A stretch of DNA of 64,000 bases from Roridomyces roridus (GCA_029378245.1 JARKIF010000004.1:1054001-1118000); one strand, 5' to 3'; counted from the stretch's first letter, positions 21,436 through 34,341 are shown. Notes: generated from the letters alone by a model not told the origin. Program-made: numbers and translations.

Positions 21436-23329
21436 ATGATTGCTTTACGCCGACGAAGTCTATCCCGCGTCTTCTTCATCGGGGCTTGTGCGTTCGTTGT
21501 GCGGTGGCTCTTCTTCTCCTCTCCCTCGTCCTCCTCGGTGGCCTCTGGTAGCTATGCGGCTCATCAAATAGAGGAGCACAATTTCATTGAACGCGCGACT
21601 CGGCCGGACAAGTCGCTGAATGTGCAAAAGCACCACTTTCTGCAGGCCCGCATGGGCCGGGACGAGCGAGGGGAGCTAATGGGGGACGTCATCCGCAACG
21701 GCGTCGACGACTATTGGGAACGGTTCCAGCTGCCATAGTACGTGTTCAATTTCGCGTTACCTTGTCCTGCCCTCATCCTTCTCCCCAGCATGCTCAGCAA
21801 AGAAACTTCCTCCATGGACGCGCAGCACGTCGTTGGGGCCATTGACCAGCTCCTGTCGCTCAATGGCTGGGTAGCCGCACTATGTCCAACCCTCACTCGC
21901 CCCTTTGGCGCCAACAAGCACGAAAATGCATACGACGACCTCGTGCGCGCTGACCACTTATACTACATCGCCATCGTCATCCACTCTGCAGACCATTTCC
22001 TTGTCGACCAGCTCGCGGTTATCGTGCAAATGGCGAAACGGCTGGGGACAAACAACCTCTTCGTGTCGATGCTCGACTACGACTCTACAGACTCTACAGA
22101 AACGCTGACAGATCTCTGCGAGGCTGTTCTAACGCTGCTAGGCGTGCCATTCCGTATCCGACGCGTCCCTGGGATGACCGAGGACCCGTCTGCGGCATAT
22201 TACCCGCTTGAGGAGGCGCACATGCGGAATCTTGCGTTGGAGCCTCTGCGTGAGCTACAACAGAGGCGAGGGATTCGGTTCCATCGTGTGGTGTGGCTCA
22301 AGGGGATTTACGTGCCCAAACGATATCTTGGAGACGATCAAGATTAGTTTTGCAAACGAGGCAGCGATGGTATGCGGGATGGATTGGGCTGAACACAATG
22401 GATTTTTCATTTTTTCTGACCGGCAAGTGGCTCCTACTGTATATTTACGCGTCTGACAACGGAGTAGATGGCGAACCCGAGACATTGACGGGGACCAATT
22501 CCGTCAATCGAAATCGTCTTCCAAAGCAGAAGCAGTACCGCCACGAGACAACCTTGGTTCATCGCGATACGCGCAACACCTGCCATTTCAAGTGTTTTGC
22601 TGCGAGTCGGGGACACACGTCGTCGACCCAGAGCAGTCGTACTACAAGGGACTGGTGTACCGGGCAGGCTCGGAGTTTCACAATCTCAGTCGGGCTGAAA
22701 GCGTGCCGATTCGGGACCCGGACGCGGCGTGCTTGGACAGCAGCCAGGCGTGGTTTTGTCGAGACCTATGGGTTCGCAGCGCGCGAGACGCGATGGATGA
22801 GGTGGACCAGGTGAACAATCACGGGGCTCCTGCGATTGCTCGACGTGCGGTTATCGAGGTTGCTGCACGAGAGCCACAGGATGCCCCGGATGCGGCGGCA
22901 GGACAGGCCCAGGCAGCTGCTGGACGCAAAAACAGGGTAGGGCCAGCTGAGGATCCCGACGCAAATGCGGGCTCAGACTATGACGCGATGCCTGAAGAAG
23001 AGGGCGACTTGCCCGTTGAGCCCATTGCCGAGTCAGACCCAGTGCACCTATCCATGCCCAACTCTGTCTTCCGACCTGCCCGTATACTTGTGAACCCGCG
23101 GTGTCCGACGACATATGCTGGTGTGAGCCACACGCAACTTGCGTTGGATCTGTTTGGGAGCGGGGACGACGACGCGCTGCAGGCAGGGGTGGGCAAGTAT
23201 GTGTTGGACGACTGGGAGGGTGCGCCCGAGAGCTTTGTGTGCCAGGAGCAGCGACAGACGGGAGGACGCAAGGCGACGAAAACGCAACGACGGCTCGGAT
23301 TCTCGATATACGACGAGTTACAGAAGTAG
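21436..23329 (+). CDS. CAP59/CMT1-like alpha-1,3-mannosyltransferase (frameshift)
   Basis: This is a Golgi type II membrane glycosyltransferase of the GT69 family. The N-terminus has a signal-anchor (VFFIGACAFVVRWLFFSS). Luminal family motifs follow: NGWVAALCPTLTRPF, YYIAIVIHSADHFLVDQL, NNLFVSMLDYDSTDSTETL, FHRVVWLKG, TCPNDILETIKISF, AAMVCGMDWAEHNGFFIFSDR, RWRTRDIDGDQFR and LPFQVFCCESGTHVVD. Between VVWLKG and FTCPNDILE the frame shifts by one base at a run of four G (22302-22305). A fifth G would restore it. An intron with GC-AG ends (GCAAGT donor) follows SDR. An acidic C-terminal extension of about 150 residues has no obvious domain. In Cryptococcus, relatives act in capsule mannan synthesis; here cell-wall or protein glycan synthesis is more likely. 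Confidence 0.8.
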
Positions 23330-23428
23330 ACTACATAATAGATAATTGACGGCATCAAAACTCTTGCTCTCACGGTCTCATTTTTTCACTACCACCTTCA
23401 CTTCCCTCGCCGCCCACCAACGCTTTCA

Positions 23429-23973
23429 ATGGTGAGCAAAAACACGTCCATTCCATCGTCCAGAAGGGCCCCGCGCTTTGTCGCGAGTCCAGGAGACGTT
23501 CCGGGCTGGATGCAGGCGAAAGAATTGCGATGACTGATGTATTCCAGGCCAACGTCGACCTCGCCGCCACCTACGCCGCACTCATCCTTGCCGACGATGG
23601 CATTGAAATCACCGTATGTCTTGTCCCTGGGTTTTGGTCTCATGCTCATTCGCGTCCAGTCCGACAAAATCGTCACTTTGACATCGGCGGCCAAGATCGA
23701 GGTTGAGCCCATCTGGGCCACTCTCCTCGCAAAAGCTCTCGCTGGCAAGAACGTAAAAGACCTGCTCTCAAACGTCGGCTCTGGCGGTGGAGCACCCGCC
23801 GTCGGTGGTGGTGCTGCCCCCGCTGCTGCTGCCGGTGGTGCTGGCGTCGAGGCACCAAAAGTGGAGGAGAAGGAGGAGGAGAAGGAGGAGTCAGACGAGG
23901 ACATGGTGCGTGCCCTTCCCACCTCTTGCTCGTTGTCTTATCCTTTTTCCAGGGCTTCGGTCTCTTCGATTAG
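23429..23973 (+). CDS. RPP1: 60S acidic ribosomal protein P1
   Basis: This is the ribosomal stalk protein that binds elongation factors. The first coding exon is only the ATG (23429-23431). After a 116-nt intron come [64 protein letters not shown], an alanine/glycine hinge, a lysine/glutamate run, and the conserved end SDEDMGFGLFD, the last six residues being on a final tiny exon. About 110 residues is normal. P1 and not P2 is chosen from the N-terminal [17 protein letters not shown] signature. All introns have GT-AG borders. Confidence 0.93.
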
Positions 23974-24085
23974 TTTCCTTGTATTCCTCTCCCACTCTAA
24001 TCCATTTGCTATCCTGCATTTTATTGAGAGAGTAACTCTGCATTGGTGGATACACTACATATTGAGCAACAAGAAATGTAAAACC

Positions 24086-25161
24086 TCAACTCTCCGCTTT
24101 GACGCCGTCGTCGTCCTTGGTCAAATGCGGGTCAATCGCCTCTGTACCACCGCCAGCTGTAACACTCCCTCCACTACTCGCCGTGTCCTCGGCACCATTC
24201 TCCGCTGTTCCGTTGGATGCACCACCGAATTCGACGCTGAAACCCTCGCCCAGCGTCCGGAACGGCGCAGGGACACTCATCACCCGCTGGAAACGACCGC
24301 GGAAATCTTCCGCGGCAGGAGGCAGGGGGTATGGAGGTGTATATGCCGGACCGCCAGGAGGGATCGGGGGAGCACCAGAAGGCGGGAATCCTTCTGGGTG
24401 TTCGTAACGCATTCGACGCTGTGCCGATTGAGTTTTCAGAAATCAGTTGGAAAAAAAATACATACGGCCTGGTCCCAGCGTTCCCAAGTCTCGGCAATGG
24501 CAGGTTCCAGGGAGGCGAGTTCGTCGTTGGTCATGTTTAGACTGCGCAAGAGATGCTGCTTGAGGAGCGGAGAACCCGACAGCGAAAGAAGTATCGTCGT
24601 CGCAAATGTTAGTCCGCCGGATTGAGGAAACTGCGCATCCCCCTGAGCTTGGGCTTGCTGCTGGAGAGCGTGCACATGCGCGACCTGGGCAGCTTGGACG
24701 GCCTGTACCGCATGAAGATCCTGAGCGAGGACTTGCTCATAGTGCCCGTCAGCGTTGACCCGATAGTGCACCTCCTCCATCCCAGGCATGATCTCGTTGC
24801 CCATGTCCATCCCGAGCTCACGCATCTTTCTCGCCTTGACCAGCTGCCGATGTTTGCGTTGCCGTTCTCTGGCCGCGGCACGCACTTTTTCCCGGCGGGC
24901 CAGCTCCTCAGGAGTCATATTAGCGTCTGGATGTGGGGCGGGGGCAGGGGTATATTCTGGTTGGTAGCTGCCGTCTGGCTGGGGGTAAGAGCCATCTGGC
25001 TGGGGCACAGGGGGAAAGGACATGGAGGTAGGAAGACTAGCTCTATCCCGCACGCGTTTCTTGCGCTGACGCTCGGCCGCTTTTTCGCGTTTGAGACGCT
25101 GGGTCGGCGTCTCGTCACCGCGGGCTGTTGTTCTCGAAGCAGTAGGAGACTCGTTATCCAT
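24086..25161 (-). CDS. Hypothetical nuclear-type basic-region protein
   Basis: This protein of about 350 residues has two strongly basic helices, [20 protein letters not shown] (about 23-42) and [25 protein letters not shown] (about 88-112), separated by a proline-rich linker with the short repeat QPDGSY. The arrangement resembles bZIP basic regions but no leucine heptad follows directly. A histidine/alanine/glutamine stretch and [36 protein letters not shown] come next. One intron (after WERWDQA) joins to a proline/glycine-rich C-terminus ending [14 protein letters not shown] do not recognise a named family. A DNA- or RNA-linked nuclear role is inferred from composition only. Confidence 0.65.
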
Positions 25162-25276
25162 TCGCCTACGCGTCTGATTGCGGTGTGACCGTCGCGCGAC
25201 AATATACCGACGAGAGTGACCACCCAGAGGTCACGAAGTGACAAGGAGAGAGAGATTGACGGGATCCTTGGAATCA

Positions 25277-25900
<624 letters not shown>

Positions 25901-26389
25901 GGCAGCTGTGAAAAAGTTAGTTGAAGAAAGAAAGGCCGATGAGCCAGCTGGCTCACTGAAGTGGTCGAGAGTGGGTGATTTGTGATTGAACTATACAGCT
26001 CTCATCAGCCCAGTCTGTGATGTGATCGTAATCAATGTTGCGAACAGTGTTCAACCTTGCTCGGAGTCGACCACATACAGATGCTTTCCTCCACACCGTC
26101 CAGACATTATTGGGTATTTCACGTTTCCTTGTGGTCTCGCCTTTCTCCCCCACCATGACCAGGGACCAGAACACGCCAGAACCCAATACTGCCGACGATG
26201 TATGATAAGGTACCATTCGTGCAAGTACACGGCAGTGACGGCAGATCTGAGCCTGCCTGCAACTACAAGCCCTACGGGCCACGAAAAATCAGCCGTCGGA
26301 GATTTGCACGTGGCCGACAATCTTTGAAACGGTTGGCCCAAGATTGGCGATTGACGCCCGTACGGCCATTTCTTCTTCCAACTTGAACC
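25901..26389. other. Divergent intergenic region
   Basis: These 489 bases lie between the divergent ubiquitin-L40 and tannase-family genes. Open frames here are short and have no family signature. Both promoters must lie here. Confidence 0.45.
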
Positions 26390-28047
26390 ATGCATGTCGC
26401 GCCCTTGACCGGCCTGCTCGCCCTGGGCCACGTTCACCGTGACCCAGGACACAGCACTCCCGGACTGGCAAACTGTCTGGCTCTCCAACACTCTCTTCAT
26501 CTAGAAAACACCACGATCCTTGATGTCTCCTACCACCCTTCTCCTAGCACAGTCGCTTGCCAAGGCACCTGCCAGACGACCGCCAACACCTCTGCACCCT
26601 TTTGTCGCGTCCAGTTCAAGACCACGACGAGCAGCATGTCGGGATTCACCGCCGAAGCGTGGCTTCCAGACGAGTGGTACGGCCGTTTCATGTCGGTCGG
26701 TAACGGCGGCCTTAATGGATGTGTGTTACTTCTACGCTACTCCTTGTATCTTTGTCCAATTTTTCCAGGTATCCAATATGACCGGTTGGATCAAGGAACC
26801 ACCCTCCACTTTGCCACCGTCTCGTCCAACGACGGTCACGACGGCGATACCGCTGTGACCTTTCTCAACAACCCACAAGTCCAGTCAGATTTCTCCCATC
26901 GCGCAGTCCACATCCAGTCTGCTCTTGGGAAGCAGATCGTCAACCAGTACTACGGACGGCCCCATCACCACTCGTACTACGTTGGCTGCTCTTCCGGCGG
27001 ACGGCAAGGCACCCAGGCTGCACTCCTGCACCCGAACGATTATGACGGCATTGTCGCCGGTGCATGCGCCCTCGATTTCAACCATCTACTTATCAAGGCG
27101 GCGCGAATGGCTCGAGCGATTGGCGCCCCGAACCCGGCAAGCTCTCCCTCCTACATCCCCCTCACCTCTTGGCAATACGTCACCAAGGAGATTCTCGCAC
27201 AGTGCGATGCACTTGACGGAATCGTCGACGGAATCGTATCGGATCCCGACGCCTGCAATTTCAACACCGAGCGCTTGCTCTGCACCCCCGTTGACGTCGC
27301 GACCAAGACGCCGTGCTTCACGCGTGACCAAATCACTGCTCTGAACGTTGTCTACACGCCCACCTACGCGCCTGATGGTACGCAGTGGTACCCGCGTTTC
27401 AACCCTACCGCCGAACGAGCCCCCCTCGTGGCCTTTTCGTTGAGCGGCGCCTTCCCGGCATACGCCAGCGTGAGTAAACCCTCTTTACCTGCCTTGTACC
27501 TTCTCATCTCATTCAGGACTGGATGCGGTACATGGTGCTCAATAGCTCGGCCACCTACGATGCGTCTACCTTCGGCCTCAACGAGGCCATCCTCATGGAC
27601 AAGGTGTGGGGGGACAATCTTGCGACCTTCTCGGGCGACTCGCACGCCTTCAACGCCCGCGGCGGCAAGTTCATCGCCTTCCACGGAACCGCTGACCCCG
27701 TCGTCATGCCCGGCATCGCCAAACGCATGTACAATCTCGTCTCGAGCACGATGAGCATGGCCCCCTCCGCACTCGATTCGTTCTACCGGCTGTTCATGAT
27801 TCCGAGCATGGAGCACTGCAATGGTGGTTACAAGGCCGCCGACGAATTCGGCCAGTACGCCGTCGCGACGAACAAGAACACCACAAAGACGCATATCATT
27901 CTGGCGATTGTGGATTGGGTCGAAGGAGGGAACGCGCCTGATGTGATTGTCGGGACCATGGCGGATGGGGTGACCACGCGTGATCACTGCAAGTACCCCG
28001 CGACGAGCATGTGGGATGCAAAGCAGGCCAAGTTTGTTTGCGTGTAG
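26390..28047 (+). CDS. Tannase/feruloyl esterase family protein
   Basis: This is an alpha/beta-hydrolase of the fungal tannase family, normally secreted and cleaving ester bonds of gallate or ferulate in plant material. ANCLALQHSLHLENTTI opens the conserved domain; GRFMSVGNGGLNG precedes an intron; HHHSYYVGCSSGGRQGTQAAL is the nucleophile elbow. FIAFHGTADPVVMP and FMIPSMEHCNGG supply the aspartate and histidine. A cysteine directly before the serine and one directly after the histidine form the CS-D-HC motif of this family. Further paired cysteines (ILAQCDALDGIVDGIVSDPDAC) fit the lid domain. Three exons, two GT-AG introns. Oddity: the N-terminus MHVAPLTGLLALGHVHRDPG is a poor signal peptide, so the start or an early base may be wrong. 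Confidence 0.88.
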
Positions 28048-28322
28048 GAAATATCCTATCAACATGTTGCTTTTTTTATATTGGGAATTTGGACTGGGTG
28101 ATATGCGTATACAACTTTCCTAATTTGGATTCTGGCGGTAGCTGTTTGCCAAGGCGTGTTTTTGATGGCTCGGCAAAAGACATGGGCATTGTGTAGGGAA
28201 ATAACGATGTTCTTTGGCAAGCGTAGGGAATTTTCTCGGATGGTGAGTCGAGAATAATTGATTCGTGAATCACGATGAGTCAAACTCGGCCAAATACACT
28301 ACACTCTTTCTCATTAACACTC

Positions 28323-28750
28323 ATGCTGATCAAAGTCAAGGTCCGTTTCCTCTTTTCCCTATAGTTCATGGCTGACGCGATTCCAGACACTTACGGGCAA
28401 AGAGGTAGCACCTCCAACCCAATTATTTCCGCCACTCACCTCTTTTTAGATCGAGCTGGATATCGACCCCGATGACAAGGTGCGTCCGCGCCAATCCATC
28501 CTCGCGATTCCCCGCCTCACCCATCGCTCAGATCACCCGTATCAAGGAGAAGGTAGAGGAGCAGTCGGGTGTACCGCCGCCACAACAACGGCTCATCTTT
28601 GGAGGGCGTCAAATGTGTGTCGCAGTCTTTTCTTCTGCTGTGTTATCCTCACGCCACTCAAGGCCAGACGAAAAGACGGCCAAGGACTTTAACATCACCG
28701 CCGGCGCCGTCCTGCATCTTGTGCTCGCTCTGCGTGGCGGTGCTCAGTAA
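28323..28750 (+). CDS. RUB1: NEDD8/Rub1 ubiquitin-like modifier
   Basis: This small modifier is conjugated to cullins to activate SCF-type ubiquitin ligases. Five exons give MLIKVK / TLTGKE / [10 protein letters not shown] / [28 protein letters not shown] / [28 protein letters not shown]. The first two coding exons are 18 nt each and the third 30 nt (28323-28340, 28387-28404, 28450-28479). The Gly-Gly is followed by Ala-Gln, which a Yuh1/UCHL3-type hydrolase would remove. NEDD8 and not ubiquitin is indicated by the MLIKVKTLTGKEIE start and the ALRGG end, with alanine where ubiquitin has arginine 72. Confidence 0.93.
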
Positions 28751-28960
28751 CTGGTGACTGGTGCCCGATGGACGTGATGTCGAGTTGCGATTGTACAGAT
28801 AAGAGGGGAAAGTTGTAGACTTGTTATAATTCAGACGCTATCCATTTTCATTTCTTGGCATAAGACGCGACGCGTCAGAAACTAGGCACACGACCGACGA
28901 CGCGTCTATCCGCATAACATATCTACAACGTCCCCTCGCGTTTTCTTCTATCCAAACCAA

Positions 28961-31491
28961 TTACTGGCCGTTAACTTGAGCGTTCTCCTCAACTTGACTG
29001 AGTGCGGCATCCGCCTTGGCTAGGTCGCGCTCGCTCAGACTGCGGAATGTTCCACCACCAGGTGTGCTCGCTCCACTCATCACGCTCCCTGCGCGACTGC
29101 GGACCTTCATCACCAGCGGGCTTGGAAATGTTAATGACGAACAACACACGCGAAAGAAAACGCACAAGGGATACGAGTCCTCTTCCTCGTGCGCGCCAGG
29201 CCAGACTTGACCACGATAATCGCTCGTCTCCAGCCGCTGCATCTCCTCCGTAAGGGTTCCCATGTCCCCAGGGGTCGCGGTCCCGCGGAATCGCGGGCTT
29301 GCGGGAACGCTGGGCGCGGCCCATCCTTGTCTCTCTCCGGCGCCAAAGTAATCTTCTTCCTCGTCTTCGTTGCTTGCAAACGCGTCGGGGTATGCCCGCC
29401 GAAGGGCCAGCTGCCGAGACTTGCTGTATTCGATGCCGAGGTTTTTCCAGTCGAGCAGAGGCGAAAGACGCTCGACGCGGTTGCGCTGATTGATTCGTTG
29501 CCTTCGTGTCTTGCTCGTAAATTCCTGCATGTAGTTCGCAAGTTGCTGTACAGCGTCCTCGACGGACTGCGAGCGCCGGTCGACGATGTAGCAACCCTCG
29601 TCCTGTGGGCGCTCTATGAGGTCTGACATGAAGCATCCAAAGCCGGAGAGGTTCGTCGTGATTGAAGGAATGCCCATCTTTCGCAAATTGAGAAACGTAT
29701 CGTCATAAAGTGATCAAAGGGTGTCGTACCACTGTACACTCCGCGGGAGTGTACCCCCAAGGCTCGTAATAGCTCGGGAACACGCCAAGATGAGTCCCGC
29801 GCACAAACTCCTCGTAGTCGAGCCCAAGAATAGGGTTGGAGCTATTGAGGAAGTCGGGGTGGAAAACAATTTTGACACGATCCGAAGAGTCGTTGAAGAG
29901 TCGCACACGGCGAATCTGAGTTCGTCAATTTAGGCATCATTATGCATAAACAACACGGACCTGGCTCAAAATCGGATCACCCGAGTCGTCCGCCATGTTG
30001 TGGGTCGTGATAGGCGGGAGACTGTTTCGCTTGAGCGCGAAAATGCGTCGCTTGAGTAGCACAAGGTCTTCGTCTGATAGCATGGCAGAAGACGTTGGAA
30101 GCGGCGTGGTAGAATCACTTGAGTAACCGGCATAAGCGTGAGTCGGCGGCGTTAGTAGATGGATACGCACCCATGAAATCTGGCGGCGCTCTCGAATAAC
30201 CGTGCTCCAATTCTGTTTTGTATTTCTGTGACCGTGTCGCGCAGTTGCTTCGTGACGGCTTGACCCTTGAGTGCCTCGATAGTGTAACTGTGAGTGGCGG
30301 CGGGCATTATAATAAATGCAACGACGGTGACGGCTGAACCACTAGATAGAGTCTGAGCAGTGGGAAGGAAGTAGAAAAGGATTCCCGACCTCTTCTGGAG
30401 CTGGTAGTTGAGTCGGGCGAGAGCTTCAATGAACATGTCGACGCCCTTGTTCCGGTACTCGTACCGACCGGCAGTAAACATCTGCGAACGTGTGAGGTAC
30501 ATACGCGCATGTCAAGAAGTGACGCACATAGAGGGTGTTATCCAGATCAAAGTCATAGTGACCATAGAAATGGCCTCGCACAAACTCGTCAATTTTTGCC
30601 TTGGAGGTCGCATGCCGGTTTTGGAATTCGTGCATGGCCTGGAACTTGACGACATTGAGACCGTTGGGGACGACGCCGTCTGGTTTGCGCTTGAGGAGGT
30701 GCTCTGCCTCGTACGCGGTGATATGCGAGACGGTGGTGAAAACGTCGGCGCAGTGTGTTGCTGAGCGTTCGATGCAGTACCGGTGGTAGATGCCACGTTT
30801 GCCGGCTTCGTGGTCGACGTCAAAATACTGAAGGTTGTTGTAGAAGTCGACGCTGCCGGCACAGAGATAGCGGCCCAAAAGCGTGGCGTGCGTTGTGAAG
30901 ACGGTGGTCACGTCGATATGGCGTTTCCGGCAGAGCGGGATAGCAAGGCCAGCCTGCCACTCGTGGAAGTGAGCGACAACAGCGGTCGTTAATTGGCGGG
31001 CCACGTAGTCGCCGAGGAACCACGCGACGAGGTAGCCAAAAACGATGGTTTCGTTAGTCTCGTGGTCGTTGGGGGGCGACGGGATGCCTGCAAGGTTCCA
31101 TAGGTCGCCCTTCCACTCGTCCAGACGGCTGTACATGGAGCCTGTGTCAAAGAGGAGAACCTGCGGCGCACCCTCAATTAGCCAGCGGCCATACAAGGCT
31201 TTGACGCCTTGGGCGCGCATGGCGTCGAGAGTAGCGGCGAGATGGGGGTCTGAGGGCTCCTCCGCTTCAACCTCCATGGGAGCCGTCTTGTATGAGAGAG
31301 GGCCGATTAGACAGTACCTGTCGCCGTACTCGGAAACGGTGACCGGGACTTTGGTTTTTATGACGGTGTAGATTCCGCCGACTTTGTTCGCGACCTCCCA
31401 CGCGCATTCGAAGAGGAGTCTGAACCAGGATCGTCAAGGACGCGTATCGGGAGCATCGGTGCACGTACGGGTTGTGGACATCGCGGGACAT
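28961..31491 (-). CDS. Glycogen [starch] synthase
   Basis: This GT3-family enzyme extends glycogen with glucose from UDP-glucose in the cytosol. The start MSRDVHNP splices to [23 protein letters not shown], the UDP-glucose-binding N-terminus with the conserved K-V-G-G. Then come [120 protein letters not shown] and [20 protein letters not shown], containing the catalytic E-x7-E. A splice joins to [17 protein letters not shown]. The C-terminal regulatory tail is serine- and arginine-rich ([12 protein letters not shown]), as in enzymes controlled by phosphorylation. Six or so short introns. It appears full length, about 710 residues. Confidence 0.92.
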
Positions 31492-31679
31492 GGTGGTTGG
31501 ATGAGAGTGGGAGCAGAAAGCTCTTGTTTGGCTTGACGTCCTTTGACGTCACGCAGGAGCAATAATTGCCGGTCTTCACCTTACCCCATCTATCCACCCC
31601 ATGGCGCCCACCGGAATCAAAAAGTAAAGAATAATAGCGGCGACCATATAATCTCCCAAAAGAATTCGCAAAAACAAAG

Positions 31680-32413
31680 ATGAAAACTGCCCCGTCGACC
31701 AGGACCGCCCTCGAATTCCCCGTCCCGTCACCGCATCCACGCCCAGCCACGCTACTAGTACTGAGGATTCGCTGCTTCCAATGTAACAAACGTCATCCAA
31801 CACGCTTTCTAGCCGACGCAGCTACCGAGCGGCGCTTCATCTGCGTCGGCGGCGTCGAGTTGCTGCAGGCCATCGGCTTTGTCTACGTCTCCAAAGCCAA
31901 GCATCACCTTTGCAACAAATGAGACTTTCCTTGGTGGATGGCTGCACAATGTCCGGGGCAAATACCATGTCTCGTACGCTTTCTTAATTCTTGCAATTAT
32001 GTTTCTAGTGTTTCGACGCTACGAGTCCATGTTTATACAAGCTGCCGAGCGTGCGGGCAATCTGAGTCCAGAGGACAAGAGGAAGCTCGAAGAGCAGGCC
32101 GCTGAGAAGGGTCTGCAGGCGTTGTTCAAGGTAGCATCCACTCGTTCCTCTATCTTCCGTTCCTCATATGGGTTTAGGGAGCGAAACTCGAGATCGAGTC
32201 GGTTCTGCGAGAGACGTGCGAGCGTGTTTTGGAGGACCCGAATGTCTCTCGGGAAACGTCCAATCTGCGGGCTGTGGCTCTGCAGATTCTCGGCGAGGCG
32301 TACGCTGGAAAGACGCGATTGCTCGCGATGATAGCGAGTATGTCCGCATTGAGACTCGACAGAGTTTGGACAGAGTCGGGCTAGTTCCGCGGGGAATAGT
32401 CGCTGGACCCTGA
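31680..32413 (+). pseudogene. DnaJ X-domain remnant (Caj1/Djp1-type J-protein)
   Basis: Segments of the C-terminal X domain of Caj1/Djp1-type J-proteins are spread over three frames. GGVELLQAIGFVYVSKAKHH is in frame 1; ATNETFLGGWLHNVRGKYHV is in frame 2 after one extra T at 31909-31911. IQAAERAGNLSPEDKRKLEEQAAEKGLQALFK precedes an intron; then GAKLEIESVLRETCERVLED and LRAVALQILGEAYAGK; then a last shift to DAIARDDSEYVRIETR. The usual segment between the HNV and IQAAERAG motifs is shortened by about 20 bases. No J domain (HPD motif) lies upstream, where the glycogen synthase gene starts only 189 bases away. The gene therefore seems 5'-truncated and decayed, though some shifts could be sequencing errors. 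Confidence 0.65.
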
Positions 32414-32505
32414 TCACTGCTCCGTCGCACTGTAGACCATGATATTGTACATCTACGGATAGAATACTGCTTGCTTGAGATCTTTACTGCTACGCCCATG
32501 AATTG

Positions 32506-34046
32506 CTATGCCGGTGGTGTTTCCTTGGCCTCCCCTTCAGCGGCGTTCTTGCCTTTACCGGGAGGTGGAGGGTGGTACACTTTGACCTGTAGAACATCGG
32601 TAAGCCTGAATCAAAACGAGCTACAGAATCCAAACCTTCTTCTGCTTCTTCTCCTTCGCGTTGGGATCAGGGTACGCCAACTTTTCAATCTTCTGCATCT
32701 CCTCATCCTCTTCGAACGATTTGCGAATGGGGTCGAGCAACCTGTTGATCGCATTAGCGACCGCCGTCTTGAGGTCCTTGGGGTGGATCTTCTTCTCGGC
32801 AAAGTCGTTCTTGAGTTGTTCAAAGGTCGAGTAGTGTTGGGCCGCTCCGCCAAATTTGGCGTCGGGCTCGATGGAAAACACGGTTCCTTCGGGGGCATCC
32901 TCGGTCGCAAATGGTTCGAGATCGGGACATGTGGATTCCAAGATGGACCCTCCCTTGCGAGCGTTCTCTAAACGCAGCTGACTGACGGGAATGAGCACCG
33001 CTTCGACGAAGGACAGAATGCCATTGTCTGCGACGTTGGCCTCCTCGCAAAAGGCGGCCTTGATCTTCTTGCGAACGACCTCTGGCGCATCCAAAAAGTC
33101 GATTTTGGAGTTGGGGTCTGATGAGGACATTTTCCCGCCGGCCAGACCGGGGACCATCGCGTTCATCAAGTGCGCGCGCTTGGCGTAGCCCAATTTTGGC
33201 AGGTAAAGTTCGGCGAAAGTGAAGATCTTTCGCTGTGAAGGACTGAGCGTCATGGACATTTCGGAAAGGAAAGGGTAACAGCAAACCTGGTCAACACCAC
33301 CGAACTGGAAATCTACACCAAGGTACTGCTCGTCAAGGGCTTGCATGCCGGGATAGAGAAGACCGCTGAGAAGAGGGCTGTCGACTTGTTTCACGACCTC
33401 TGCACCTGCCTTCTTGGCGTCGTGTTCGGTCACGGTCGCGCATAGACGGAAGTTATCCATATTAAACTCCTTGGATAATTCGTAGTCGGAACCCAGCTTG
33501 AATTTTAATTTGGAGGTGGGGATGCCGAGGGACTTGAAAACGGATCGGATGACAAACTCGTAGTACTTTGTGCGATGGGCGACGAGTTCGAGCGGTGCCT
33601 TCATATTGTCGAGGAAGGCATGGATGTCTGATCAGCCAATTCAGCAGGTGAATTATGCAGATCTTGGGCGATTAACCTGCCAGGAGAACAGTTAACTTGG
33701 GAGAGATATTAGCCAGGTTCATAGACGCGTAGATTGGCAACGTACCTCAGCATCCGCCTGCAAAAAGTCGGAGATTTTCGTTAATGGCACAAAGTATCCA
33801 ATGTGCGCTAGCTTAGGGCTCAATTCGCAGTCGGCCCACAGAAACTAGACACACACGTCTTCCGGTAGGAGCAGTTCCTGCCTGAAAGTTAGAGAAAATA
33901 AAAGTGGAACGGTGTCAAAACGCGCCCCAGTAGCCCTTGGGACTCCTTCCTTCTGCGAGGATGGCTTTCAGGATGTCGCCTCCAAGAGTTTCCTGCAGTC
34001 TCCGAGTAATCAGCTCGAATCTTTCTTCTGGCGTCGCGTTGGACAT
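32506..34046 (-). CDS. TYS1: Tyrosyl-tRNA synthetase, cytosolic
   Basis: This class I aminoacyl-tRNA synthetase charges tRNA-Tyr. Exon 1 encodes MSNATPEERFELITRRLQETLGGDILKAIL and ends SPKGYWG. The next exons supply TAPTGR and LAHIGYFVPLTKISDFLQADAE (HIGH-like motif as H-I-G-Y), LTVLLADIHAFLDN and MKAPLELVAHRTKYYEFVIR. QYLGVDFQFGGVDQ (tyrosine-binding) splices to RKIFTFAEL. AGGKMSSSDPNSKIDFLD is the KMSKS loop. The largest open frame ends VWIL at 32621, but a GT-AG intron there gives a lysine-rich C-terminal exon, VKVYHPPPPGKGKN to ETPPA, stopping at 32506. Length is about 390 residues, like yeast Tys1. Several introns of about 50 nt. Confidence 0.92.
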
Positions 34047-34341
34047 TTGGGAGTAAGACAGAGAGCAAATGACTCGTGTCAAAATTTGGCTGGGTGATCC
34101 AATCGAAATGACTCTTCTCGTGCCACCATCTTGTCTCACCTCGTCCCACCCTCACTGGCGTCGAACCCCGTCGAACGGACCTGAATTGCTGCAAATACTC
34201 ACGAGGCAACGTACTGGAAGTCTGGGACACCTCATCGACGGTACAAGCTCTCGGGGACAGTCGAAAAAGCTGGCCATCATGGTCTCTTGAATATCACAAC
34301 GTCGAAACGATATTTCCTCGACTCGAGTCTAACGAAGCACC

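Noticed and set aside
26450..26480. Alternative frame giving a better signal peptide for the tannase-like protein
   Set aside because: Two compensating indels would be needed, and the present frame matches the family from ANCLALQHSL onward. Only noted as a weak N-terminus.
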